Source: Nocardia arthritidis (GTDB lineage Bacteria > Actinomycetota > Actinomycetes > Mycobacteriales > Mycobacteriaceae). From it: a DNA stretch of 64,000 nucleotides. Below, piece by piece: positions 34,443 to 43,268 of this stretch. Where the stretch lies: positions 5,580,001 to 5,644,000 of the forward strand of contig NZ_CP046172.1 in the NCBI RefSeq assembly GCF_011801145.1, in the 5' to 3' direction. Position 1 is the stretch's first letter. Each line of letters starts with the position of its first letter. The position numbers and the translations under genes were made by a program. The notes beneath the pieces are model-generated. The model saw nothing but the letters and a program-made list of their open reading frames with translations, made no database searches and had not been told where the DNA came from.

Positions 34443-37400
34443 TGACGAACATACGACGTCGGCTCGAACTCTCGGATCTCGAACGCGTCGCGGTGCCGTC
34501 GGATCCGGCGCTCGCCCCCGACGGCAGCCGCGTGGTCTACGTGCTGCGCACCGTCGATCCGGAGCGCGACGCCGACAGCCATGCGCTCTGGCAGGTCCGG
34601 CCGGACGGCACGCGGGCTCGGCTCACCCGAGGCCCGGCCGATACCGCGCCGCGCTGGTCACCCGACGGCCGGTCAATCGCGTTCCTGCGCGCCGCCGACG
34701 GCCCCACCCAGCTGTGGCTGCTGCCCGCCGACGGCGGCGAGCCCGAGCAGCTCACCGAATTGCCGCTGGGCGCGGGCGAACCGGTGTGGAGCCCCGACGG
34801 CACCCGGATCGCGTTCGCGGCGCCCGTCGACACCACGGGGGCGAGCCTCGATCCCGCCGCGCCCATCCACATCGACAGGCGAACCTACAAGCTCGATGGC
34901 ACCGGCTGGTTGCGCGGATTACGTTCGCACATCCACGTTCTGGAGCTCGACGGCCGTTCGGTGCGCCAGGTCACCTCGGGCGATTTCCACGCCGGACTCC
35001 CGACCTGGTCGCCGGACGGCGCCCGCCTGGTGTTCGCCGATTCGCTGGCCGACGACGATATGAGTCGCGCCGATGTGCGCATCGTCGATGCGGCCGCCAC
35101 CCGCCGGGTACCCGACCGCATCGGTCCCGCGGGCGCGGTGGTGTCCGGGGTGGTCTGGTCCGCCGATCCGGCCGCCCTGCTCGTCGCGGCCACCCCCGGC
35201 ATCGAGCTCGCGAACACCGACCTGCTGTGTGTGTCGGTCGAGAACGGCGAATCCACCGCGCTCACCGCGGATTTCGATCGCAACGTGATGGTCGGCGCGC
35301 CCGGCTATCCCGGTGCGCTACCCCGCCCCGCCGGGCCCGGCACAGTGCTGTTCTGTGCCCGTGAACGCGGATACACCCACCTCTACGCGTACGGCGACAA
35401 CGGCATTCGCCCGCTGATCGACGGAACCCGGGTGGTCTCCGGGCTTTCCGTCGCACCCGCGGCCGGTCTCGCGGCGGTCACGGTCGCCACCGAGACCAGC
35501 TTCGGCGAGATCGTCCTGCTCGACCTGGCCACCGGCACCCACCGTGAGCTGACCGCGCACACCGCCGCCGCCCTGCCGGATGTCGCGCCGATTCCCGTGC
35601 GGGAGCGGGTTTTCCAGATCTCGGACGGCACCGAGGTGCACGGTTGGCTGCTGCGCGACCCCACCGCACCGGTTCCCGGGCCGCTGCTGGTCGACGCGCA
35701 CGGCGGCCCGCACAATGCCTGGAATTCGGCCCGCGACCCGTTCCACGCCTACCATCAGATCCTCGCCGCGCGCGGCTGGACGGTGCTGCTGCTCAACCCG
35801 CGCGGCAGCGACGGCTACGGCGAGCGATTCATGCGGGCCGCCCTCGGCGGCTGGGGTGTCGCCGACGAACGCGACTTCCTCGAACCCATCGATCTGCTCA
35901 TCGCCGAAGGGCAGGCCGATGCGAAGCGAATCGCCCTGTGCGGCTACAGCTATGGCGGCTACGTCGCCTGCTGGCTACCGACCAGGACCGATCGGTTCGC
36001 CGCCGCGGTCGCGGGTGGGGTGTTGAGCGATCTGGCGAGCTTCATGGGCACCTCCGACAGCGGAATCATGCTGGCGCGCGAGGAGATCGGTGCGACGCCG
36101 TGGTCCGATCCGGCGGCGGTGGCCCGGCTCTCCCCCAGCTCCGGTATCGAAAAGGTCGGCACGCCGACGCTGCTCCTGCAGGGCGAGGCCGAGGCCCGCT
36201 GCCCGCTCGGGCAGGCCGAGCAGTGGTACGCCGCGCTGCGCGACCGGGGCATCCCGACCGAACTGGTGGTGTATCCGGGGGCTTCGCACCTGTTCATCCT
36301 CAACGGAAAGCCCAGCCACCGTGCCGATTTCAATCGACGCATCGTGGAGTGGGTGATCCGGCACACCAGGGCCGCGGCGCCGGCGGGCGCGAAATCGGCC
36401 GCCGCGCCGCTGAATACCGAACACTGGCAGCGGCGACTCACCGAAATCGCGACCCGGCACGGGATTCCGGGCGCGGCACTGGCCATCGCCCAGGGCGGGA
36501 GCGTGCTGGAGGTCGCACACGGCGTACTCGATATCGAGACGGGCACACCCGTCACGACCGATTCGCTGTTCCAGATCGGCTCGGTCACCAAGGTCTGGAC
36601 CGCGACGGCCGTCATGCGCCTCGTCGACCAGGGCAAGCTCGACCTCGACGTGCCCTTGGTCGACACCTTCCCGGAACTGCGCCCGGCGGACTCGCGGATT
36701 CTCGACGGGGTCACCATGCGCCACCTGCTGACCCACACCAGCGGTATCGACGGCGATATCTTCACCGACACCGGCCGCGGTGACGATTGCCTGCGCCGCT
36801 ACGTCGCGGAACTGGCCACCGCGGCCCGCACCCATCCCATCGACGCCAGCTGGTCGTACTGCAACTCCGGTTTCATCCTCGCGGGCCGCGTCATCGAACT
36901 CGTCACCGGAAAGATCTGGGACGCGGCCATGCGCGAGCTGCTGTTCGAACCGCTCGGCCTGCGGCACACGGTCACGCTGCCGGAGGAGGCGCTGCTGCAC
37001 CGCGCCGCCGTCGGGCACGAGCCGGGACCCGACGGCACACTGCGGCGCGCCGAGCGCTGGCACCTGCCGCGCAGCTGCGGGCCCGCCGGGACCATCACCG
37101 CGCGCGCCCGCGACGTGCTCACCTTCGCCGAACTACATCTGAATCATGGTCTCGCCCCGGATGGTACGCGCCTGCTGTCGCCCGAACTGATCCAGCGGAT
37201 GCAGGACAAGCAGGTGGCCGTGCCGTTCGCCTTCGAGCTGGAGGACTCATGGGGGCTCGGCTGGTCCCGCACCGATCTGGGCGGACATCTGGTGATCGGC
37301 CACGACGGCGGCACCATCGGCCAGACCGCGCGGCTGCTGGTACTGCCGCAGCACCGGTTCGCCGTGGCGATGCTCGCCAACAGCGGCGCGACCATGTCGG

Positions 37401-37780
37401 CCTTCACCGAGCTCTCCGCCGAGATCATCGCCGGCCTGACCGGTGTCGCGCTGCCGGAGCCGTTCGCGCCGTCGGATCCGCCGTCGTTCGATCCGGCTCG
37501 CTACGTGGGCGTATACGAGCAGGCCGGCGTGCGGCTCGAAATCGCCGCCGACGGAGCCGAACTCGTCGCACGGATGACCTTCACCGGTGCACGGTCCGAA
37601 TTCGGCGCGACCCAGCAGATGGTGTTGCCACTGATACCGGTCGAGGAGGATACCTTCGCCACCCGCCTCCTTGGTGACGAAAAATGGCTGCCCGTAACGT
37701 TTTTCGATCTCACCGACGGCGCCCGATACCTATATTTCGGTGGTCGAGCGGTGAAACGCGTTGCGGACGAGGTTCGATGA
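34442..37780 (+). CDS. Fusion protein: S9 prolyl-oligopeptidase-type peptidase plus S12 serine hydrolase
   Basis: A 1112-residue fusion. Residues 1 to about 640 are an S9 peptidase: a beta-propeller (repeated SPDG blades) then an alpha/beta hydrolase with G-Y-S503-Y-G-G-Y and H616. The Asp of the usual GExDxRCP motif reads Glu584. After an Ala-rich linker, residues about 655-1112 are an S12 domain with S714-V-T-K717, Y806-C-N808 and H954-D-G. That second half closely repeats the upstream gene. The join is continuous and in frame. Expected role is intracellular peptide breakdown by two catalytic centres. The ATG overlaps the upstream stop, and the stop overlaps the MFS start. Confidence 0.88.
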   Translation: MTNIRRRLELSDLERVAVPSDPALAPDGSRVVYVLRTVDPERDADSHALWQVRPDGTRARLTRGPADTAPRWSPDGRSIAFLRAADGPTQLWLLPADGGEPEQLTELPLGAGEPVWSPDGTRIAFAAPVDTTGASLDPAAPIHIDRRTYKLDGTGWLRGLRSHIHVLELDGRSVRQVTSGDFHAGLPTWSPDGARLVFADSLADDDMSRADVRIVDAAATRRVPDRIGPAGAVVSGVVWSADPAALLVAATPGIELANTDLLCVSVENGESTALTADFDRNVMVGAPGYPGALPRPAGPGTVLFCARERGYTHLYAYGDNGIRPLIDGTRVVSGLSVAPAAGLAAVTVATETSFGEIVLLDLATGTHRELTAHTAAALPDVAPIPVRERVFQISDGTEVHGWLLRDPTAPVPGPLLVDAHGGPHNAWNSARDPFHAYHQILAARGWTVLLLNPRGSDGYGERFMRAALGGWGVADERDFLEPIDLLIAEGQADAKRIALCGYSYGGYVACWLPTRTDRFAAAVAGGVLSDLASFMGTSDSGIMLAREEIGATPWSDPAAVARLSPSSGIEKVGTPTLLLQGEAEARCPLGQAEQWYAALRDRGIPTELVVYPGASHLFILNGKPSHRADFNRRIVEWVIRHTRAAAPAGAKSAAAPLNTEHWQRRLTEIATRHGIPGAALAIAQGGSVLEVAHGVLDIETGTPVTTDSLFQIGSVTKVWTATAVMRLVDQGKLDLDVPLVDTFPELRPADSRILDGVTMRHLLTHTSGIDGDIFTDTGRGDDCLRRYVAELATAARTHPIDASWSYCNSGFILAGRVIELVTGKIWDAAMRELLFEPLGLRHTVTLPEEALLHRAAVGHEPGPDGTLRRAERWHLPRSCGPAGTITARARDVLTFAELHLNHGLAPDGTRLLSPELIQRMQDKQVAVPFAFELEDSWGLGWSRTDLGGHLVIGHDGGTIGQTARLLVLPQHRFAVAMLANSGATMSAFTELSAEIIAGLTGVALPEPFAPSDPPSFDPARYVGVYEQAGVRLEIAADGAELVARMTFTGARSEFGATQQMVLPLIPVEEDTFATRLLGDEKWLPVTFFDLTDGARYLYFGGRAVKRVADEVR
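36415..37770. repeat. Second copy of the S12 hydrolase coding sequence (direct repeat of about 33060-34430)
   Basis: Long near-identical tracts link this region to the preceding gene. The stretch around 33600-33665 matches that around 36950-37015 over dozens of bases, as do the SxxK and HTSGIDGD coding segments. The direct repeats are about 3.35 kb apart, pointing to duplication followed by fusion, perhaps with gene conversion. Confidence 0.8.
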
Positions 37781-39372
37781 CAACGCAATCGAGCACAGCG
37801 CAACGCGCCGAACAGATTCCGGCCCGCGCCTGGCTCACGCTCATCGCGGTGATAGTCGGAGCCTTGGTGTTCCAACTCGACGGCATCGTGGTCGGCGTCG
37901 CCAATCCCGGCATCGCCGCCGGGCTGCGGGCCGGACCCGCCGGAATCCAGTGGGTCAACACCGCCCAACTCCTGGCGCTGGCCGGCCTGGCCATTCCGGC
38001 CGGAACGCTCGCCGATCGATTCGGCCGCAAGCGAATGTTCCTGCTCGGCGTCGGCGGATTCACGGCGGCCTCGCTGCTGTGCGGACTCGCACCGTCCATC
38101 GAGGTCCTGATCGGCGGGCGGGTGCTCCAGGGCGCGTGCGGGGCGCTGCTGCTCCCCGCGGCCCTCGGCTCGATACGAGCCGCATTTCCGCCGGGACGGT
38201 TACCGACGGCCCTGGGTGTGTTCGGATCCGCCGTAGCGCTGGTGCTCACCGTCGCACCGCCGCTCGCCGGCGCGCTCGTCGAAAAGGCGGGCTGGTCATG
38301 GGCATTCTTCGCCGGGGTGCCGTTCGGCGTCGCGGGCGTGGTACTCGGCGCGTTGGTCATGACCGATCAGCCCCCGGGCGAAACACCACCGCTCGACCTG
38401 CCCGGCGCGGCCGCGGCGACGCTCGGAATCACCGCGCTGGTGTGGGCGTTCACCGGTGCACAGCAGGCGGGTTGGGCCTCGGCGCGCACCATCGGATTCG
38501 CCGCCGCCAGCCTGCTACTGCTGATCGGCTTCGTTGTGCTGCAAAGGATTTCGCCGCATCCACTGATTCCGCTCGGCCTGTTCCGCAGCCGGTCGTTCAC
38601 CATCGGGCTTGTGTTGTTGGCACTCGCCCTCGCGGCCATGTCCGCGGTCACCTTCTTCCTGATGTTCTTCCTTCAGGGAGTGCAGGGCAAAGGCGGATTC
38701 GCGGCGACGGTGGCGCTACTGCCGCTGACCGTCGTGCTCATCGTGTCCCCATCGATCGGCGGGCTGCTGACCCAGCGGCTCGGCGCGCGGACGACACTGC
38801 TGCTCGGCGCCGCCTGCTACGCGGTGGCCTTCGCGTTCCTGCTGCGCCTGACCGCCGATTCGGGAGCGGTCGACGTCGGCTTGCCGCTGGCGCTGGCCGG
38901 ATTCGGCAACGGGCTGCTCACCGTCTCCGCCATGGAGGCGATCCTCGGCGGGGTCCCGGCCGCGCACACCGCCGCCGCGGCGGGGGTGAAGGAGGCGGTC
39001 GGGGAGATCGGCGGCACGATCGGCATCGCCGGGTTCGGCACACTGCTCGGCTCGGTCGTCGGTTTCGTGCTACCGGGCGCACTGCGCGGCACGCTCGGCG
39101 ATACCGCGCTCACCGAGCTGCTGATGGCCGACCACTCGTTGCGCGCGGATGTCGAACTGGGCTTCGCACCGGCCGCCCGGGATGCCCTGCTCGGCAGGCT
39201 CATCGAGACCGGTATACCGGCCGACGCCGCCGCGCGCGCCGCCGCGGCGGTGACCGCGGCGGCGCATCGCGCCTTCGTCGACGGCATGCACGCCGTATAT
39301 GCCGTCTGCGTCGGCGCGGCTATCCTGGCGAGCCTGCTCGCGCTGCTGCTACGCGACCCCCGAGCCGACTGA
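37777..39372 (+). CDS. MFS transporter (DHA2, 14-TM type)
   Basis: A 531-residue major facilitator with about fourteen hydrophobic segments. Motif A is GTLADRFGRKRM after TM2; motif C is in the TM5 region (VALVLTVAPPLAGALV). It resembles EmrB/QacA-type drug:proton antiporters. Its ATG overlaps the stop of the S9-S12 gene, so it belongs to the D-peptide unit and may export a peptide or a breakdown product. The final 60 residues (ADAAARAAAAVTAAAHRAFVDGM) form the last helices. Confidence 0.9.
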   Translation: MTTQSSTAQRAEQIPARAWLTLIAVIVGALVFQLDGIVVGVANPGIAAGLRAGPAGIQWVNTAQLLALAGLAIPAGTLADRFGRKRMFLLGVGGFTAASLLCGLAPSIEVLIGGRVLQGACGALLLPAALGSIRAAFPPGRLPTALGVFGSAVALVLTVAPPLAGALVEKAGWSWAFFAGVPFGVAGVVLGALVMTDQPPGETPPLDLPGAAAATLGITALVWAFTGAQQAGWASARTIGFAAASLLLLIGFVVLQRISPHPLIPLGLFRSRSFTIGLVLLALALAAMSAVTFFLMFFLQGVQGKGGFAATVALLPLTVVLIVSPSIGGLLTQRLGARTTLLLGAACYAVAFAFLLRLTADSGAVDVGLPLALAGFGNGLLTVSAMEAILGGVPAAHTAAAAGVKEAVGEIGGTIGIAGFGTLLGSVVGFVLPGALRGTLGDTALTELLMADHSLRADVELGFAPAARDALLGRLIETGIPADAAARAAAAVTAAAHRAFVDGMHAVYAVCVGAAILASLLALLLRDPRAD

Positions 39373-39377
39373 TCAGC

Positions 39378-40838
39378 TCAGTCCTTCACCAATTCCGGTG
39401 CGGCCGTTTCGGCATCGTCGTGCGCCGGGGCGGTCGACCGGTTCGGCAGCAGCACCGCCATGACGATCACGATCAAGGCCAGCGCGGCCGAGAGCCCGAA
39501 CGCCAGGCGCATACCGTCGAGGTGCGCGGTGACCGGATCGGTGCCCCGCTCGGCCAGCGCGTTGCTGCGGGCGGACATCACGGTCACCACCATCGCGGTA
39601 CCGAAGGCCGCCGCCACCTGCTGCAGGGTGGCCAGTATCGAGCTGCCATGCGAGTACAGATGCTGCGGGAGCGCACCGAGACCCAGGGTGAACACCGGGG
39701 TGAAGGCGGCGGCCAGCGACACCATCAGCAGCATGTGCAGCGCGAGCAGCACCGCGTACGGGATGGTCGGCGAGACCTGGGTGAATCCGGCCAGTGCGAC
39801 CGTGACGCCGATGGCGCCGGGAATCACCAGCACCCGCCCGCCGAACCGGTCGTAGATCCGTCCGACGGTCGGGCCGAGCAGACCCATGGCCAGCCCGCCC
39901 GGCATCATCAGCAGACCGGTCGCCAGCGGGCTCAGGCCGCGCAGGTTCTGCAGGTACAGCGGCAGCAGGATCATCGAGCCCATCATCGCCAGGAACGCGA
40001 TCGCCATCAGCACCAGCGCTTTGGCGTAGGTGCCGAACAGCAGTGTCCGCAGATCGAGCAGCGGCGTGCCGGTGCGCTGCAGCCGCAGCTGCCGGGCCAC
40101 GAACACGCCGACGAGGGCCAGTCCGGCCGCGACGATCAGTGCGGGTTCGATGGCGCTGCCCGCGCCGAACCGGCTGAGCCCGTACACCAGGCCGCCGAAG
40201 CCGAGCGCCGCGAAAGCCACACTGGACCAGTCGATCTCGCCGGCCTGCGGTTCGCCGATATTGTCGAGATTGCGCAGGCCGAACCAGGTGGCCGCGGCGG
40301 CGATCGGCAGCACCAGCGCGAAAAGCCAACGCCACGAAGCGATCTGCAACACCAGGCCGGAGATCACCGGTCCCATCGCAGGCGCGACCGACATGGCGAG
40401 GGTGACATTGCCCATGACCCGGCCGCGGTCCTGCTCGGCCACCACCGTCATCAGCGTTGTCATCAGCAGCGGCATCATCACGGCGGTGCCGCCCGCCTGC
40501 ACGACCCGTCCGAGCAACAGCACCGGGAACGACGGCGCGACCGCGGCGAGCGCGGTGCCCGTCAGGAATACGCCCATCGCGATCGTGTAGGCCCGCCGGG
40601 TGGTGACCCGCTGCAGGAACCATCCGGTGACCGGAATCACCGCCGCCATGGTGAGCATGAACGCGGTGGACACCCACTGCGCCGACCGCTCGGTGACATC
40701 GAGATCGGTCATCAGGCGCGGGATCGCGTTGATCATGATGGTTTCGTTCAGGATCACCACGAAGGTCGCCGCCACCAGCAGCCGGATCACGGTCGGGGTC
40801 CGCGCCCCAGGTGGGCGCGCGGATACTTCTGCTGACAT
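39378..40838 (-). CDS. MFS transporter (DHA2, EmrB/QacA type)
   Basis: A 486-residue DHA2 exporter, about fourteen TM segments, with VPVTGWFLQRVTTRRAY for motif A, VVQAGGTAVMMPLL for motif B and AMSVAPAMGPVISGLV for motif C. It lies 173 bp downstream of the CYP121-like gene on the same strand and is the natural candidate to export its product. It converges on a second DHA2 gene with a 5-bp gap; no hairpin fits there. Promoter-proximal sequence to 41011 shows no strong terminator. Confidence 0.88.
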   Translation of the reverse strand: MSAEVSARPPGARTPTVIRLLVAATFVVILNETIMINAIPRLMTDLDVTERSAQWVSTAFMLTMAAVIPVTGWFLQRVTTRRAYTIAMGVFLTGTALAAVAPSFPVLLLGRVVQAGGTAVMMPLLMTTLMTVVAEQDRGRVMGNVTLAMSVAPAMGPVISGLVLQIASWRWLFALVLPIAAAATWFGLRNLDNIGEPQAGEIDWSSVAFAALGFGGLVYGLSRFGAGSAIEPALIVAAGLALVGVFVARQLRLQRTGTPLLDLRTLLFGTYAKALVLMAIAFLAMMGSMILLPLYLQNLRGLSPLATGLLMMPGGLAMGLLGPTVGRIYDRFGGRVLVIPGAIGVTVALAGFTQVSPTIPYAVLLALHMLLMVSLAAAFTPVFTLGLGALPQHLYSHGSSILATLQQVAAAFGTAMVVTVMSARSNALAERGTDPVTAHLDGMRLAFGLSAALALIVIVMAVLLPNRSTAPAHDDAETAAPELVKD

Positions 40839-41011
40839 TCGGACAACCTCCCGGAGCGTTTCTTACGACAGGACCACCTGTGGGCCGCGAACTGTTCCGG
40901 CGCCACATCTGAATAGACGGGATCGTCCCCGGCAATTCATCGGCGACCGAACAGTTTCCTGTCGGCGGCGCGCAATATCAACCGGTTTTCGCGCGCCGCC
41001 ATTCCCGGAAC

Positions 41012-42202
41012 TCACCACATGGCGGGTAACCGCTCGGGTATCCGCTTCATGAACCGAGTGCGCCAGACCAGCTGATCAATGGGCACAGCCAGCCGCGGTG
41101 CCGGCACGCGCGCGAGCAACGCCTCGATGCCGATCTGGGCATGGCGTCGGCCGAGCGCGGTGGCCGGGCAGTAGTGCCTGCCGCCGCCGAACGAGAGGTG
41201 GGCGCTCGCGTTCGGTCGCGCGAGATCGACGGACTCCGGATCCGGGAAGACCGCAGGATCGAAGTTCGCGCCCTCGACCAGCACCAGCACCAATTCCCCG
41301 CGCCGGACCAGGATTTCGCCGAGCCGCACGTCCTCGGTGGCCAGGCGCGGCAGGCCGTCGCCGATCGAGAGGTTGATCCGCAGCAACTCCTCGACCCCGG
41401 CGGGGATGAGCGCGGGTTCGGCGGCCAACCGGGCCGAAAGGTCCGGATTTCGCAGGAGCGAGAACAGCGCCATGGTGAGGAATCCGCCGGTGGAGATCAC
41501 CCCGGCGCCGAAGAGGGTGACGCCGACGGTGGCCAGCAGTTCCTCGGGCACCCGCGCGTACTCGGGATCGGTACGCAGCGCGGCCAATTCGGCCATCAGG
41601 CCGGTGGTCGCCGGATCGTCGAGCCGCTCGCGCATGTAAGCGATGTCACGATCCCAGTTGAGTTTCGCGGCCGGAATGGGTTCGGCGGAGTTCATGAACG
41701 CGATGTGCAGGCTGCGCATCAGCTTCGGCGCGTCGTCCTGCGGGATGCCGAGGATGTGGCAGTGCAGCGCGGCGGCGTACGGGTCGGCGTAATCGTTGCG
41801 CAGGTCGGCCGGTGCGCCCTCGGCGAGCAAGCGATCCACCAGCGCTGCGGCCGTCGCCCGCAGGAATTCCTCGAGCCCGGGCGCTTTCGGGTTGAGCGCC
41901 TTCATGACGGCCCTGCGCAGTCCGGCGCCGGTGATGTTGCCCATATTGTTGACCACCTCCGGTGGGATGGTCAGCGCGTACTGTCTCGGCACGCCCGGCG
42001 CCGAGGTCTCCTTCAGCGAGAAGCGGGGATCCTCCAGCACCTGCCTGCACAGTTCGTAGGAGCTCACCAGCCAGGCCGGATCGCCCGCGATGGTGCGCAC
42101 CCGCCGAACCGGTTGCGCCGCACGCAGTTCCGCGACCTCCGCGGGGATACGATCGCCGCGCGCCGAGAACGGGAAATCGAGCATGGTTTCGGTGGCGGTC
42201 AT
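41012..42202 (-). CDS. cyp121: Mycocyclosin synthase-like cytochrome P450 (CYP121 family)
   Basis: A 396-residue P450, the same length as M. tuberculosis CYP121, and close to it throughout: [76 protein letters not shown] with heme Cys345, and [15 protein letters not shown]121 couples the two tyrosines of cyclo(L-Tyr-L-Tyr) to give mycocyclosin. Compared with CYP121 as I recall it, contact residues Gln385 and Arg386 read Met and Lys here, and Val78 reads Ile. The ATG overlaps the CDPS stop (ATGA). Electron partners are not encoded nearby. Confidence 0.93.
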   Translation of the reverse strand: MTATETMLDFPFSARGDRIPAEVAELRAAQPVRRVRTIAGDPAWLVSSYELCRQVLEDPRFSLKETSAPGVPRQYALTIPPEVVNNMGNITGAGLRRAVMKALNPKAPGLEEFLRATAAALVDRLLAEGAPADLRNDYADPYAAALHCHILGIPQDDAPKLMRSLHIAFMNSAEPIPAAKLNWDRDIAYMRERLDDPATTGLMAELAALRTDPEYARVPEELLATVGVTLFGAGVISTGGFLTMALFSLLRNPDLSARLAAEPALIPAGVEELLRINLSIGDGLPRLATEDVRLGEILVRRGELVLVLVEGANFDPAVFPDPESVDLARPNASAHLSFGGGRHYCPATALGRRHAQIGIEALLARVPAPRLAVPIDQLVWRTRFMKRIPERLPAMW

Positions 42203-42918
42203 CGGGACGCTCCTTCGGAACCGGTGTCGGGGGTGACGATGGCGTGGCCCTGGTTGCGCGACGCGCGCAGCCCGGCGCCACGCGCGTAGAGCAGGTCGGC
42301 CATCGGCAGCAGCTGGTGATAGCAGTTCAGCGAGGAGGGCACGCCGAGGATCGCCGGGGTGTCGAGGAATAGCGGCGCCTCGGCGCAGATGTAATCCAGA
42401 CATACCTCGAGCTGGCGCCGCGTCGCTTGTCCGGCAACGGTTTTCGTTGCCAGGAAGCGGGCCACCAGCGAGTGGCAGACCGCGCGGAAGTCGGCGTCGG
42501 CGGCCAGCCTGCCGGTGATATCGCGATGGAGTTCCCGGTAGGCGGCGTTCGAGCGCAGCTCCGACATCGGGCGGACGAAGATCCGGGTGCGATCCGGATC
42601 GACGGCGGCGGCCGCCGCGGTGATCTTCGCGCGAACGCCGCGCAGGTTCTTCACCGCCTTACGGCGCGCCTCCTGCGCGGAATACCCTGACGCCTCGAAC
42701 ATTTCGGCGACATGGATATCGGTGTACACGAAGTCGACCCGGTCGAAACGGGCGCGGCCCCAGTGCGCGAGATCGCGCAGCCGCCGAGTCGAGAAGTAGC
42801 TGTTGCCCGGCGAGACCCCGATGACGGCGTGATCGGCATCGCGGTAGATGACCTCGCAGTGCGGTGTGAACGGGCGGACGAGAAAGCTTGGCGTAACAGC
42901 GAGAGCGGGTGATGTCAC
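42199..42918 (-). CDS. Cyclodipeptide synthase (cYY synthase type, NYH subfamily)
   Basis: A 239-residue CDPS. The [10 protein letters not shown] motif (residues 34-43) holds the catalytic Ser36 that takes the aminoacyl group from tRNA. Y176 and E180 (YICAE) are the acid-base residues. N39, Y200 and H201 define the NYH subfamily, and [13 protein letters not shown] is conserved. M. tuberculosis Rv2275 is this enzyme and makes cyclo(Tyr-Tyr) from Tyr-tRNA. The CYP121-like gene overlaps it, so the product is probably cYY or a related cyclodipeptide. The GTG start has a weak AAAGG 10 nt upstream. Confidence 0.94.
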   Translation of the reverse strand: MTSPALAVTPSFLVRPFTPHCEVIYRDADHAVIGVSPGNSYFSTRRLRDLAHWGRARFDRVDFVYTDIHVAEMFEASGYSAQEARRKAVKNLRGVRAKITAAAAAVDPDRTRIFVRPMSELRSNAAYRELHRDITGRLAADADFRAVCHSLVARFLATKTVAGQATRRQLEVCLDYICAEAPLFLDTPAILGVPSSLNCYHQLLPMADLLYARGAGLRASRNQGHAIVTPDTGSEGASR

Positions 42919-43268
42919 GAACAGTGCACCTTTCGTCGAAGGCTACCGATTCGATATCTCGCCGGCCGGCGGTGCCGACGGGACGGTTCGCGACATCGTC
43001 GGCGGCGGCCGATCCCGTTGGGCCCCTTGATCTTCCCGTCGCAGAACCATTGGCGGCCACCGTCGGACGCGCCGAACCGGCGACGACATCCGTTGCGCTT
43101 CTTGTACTTTCGAACAATGGTTGGTGCTCGCGGTATGCGCTACATCCCCGGGGTGCCGACATGTCACCGGCCCGGTATCGGTGACGGGTTCGTCACCGAT
43201 ACCGGGCCGGGTCGGATGTTGTTGGTAGATAAGTTATTTCATGCGCCGCCGGTTATCCGCGGCGATGA
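42919..43268. other. 350-bp gap: promoter region of the CDPS operon and terminator of the M14 gene
   Basis: It contains no convincing ORF. The right part holds the large hairpin at 43167-43210; the left 240 bp should contain the promoter of the CDPS-CYP121 unit, but no clear -35/-10 pair stands out. Confidence 0.5.
43167..43210 (-). terminator. Very stable terminator hairpin after the M14 gene
   Basis: Two perfect 19-bp arms (43167-43185 and 43192-43210, arms beginning CCGGCCCGGTATC) enclose a 6-nt loop. It is 58 bp beyond the M14 stop and insulates the CDPS operon. No U-tract follows. Confidence 0.8.

Noticed and set aside
37761..40835. A 1024-codon plus-strand frame across two MFS genes
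   Set aside because: It runs in another frame of one transporter and antisense to the other, with Arg-rich low-complexity content and no domain.
42909..43184. A short plus-strand ORF in the gap upstream of the CDPS gene
   Set aside because: No ribosome-binding site, no homologue pattern, and it overlaps the CDPS promoter.
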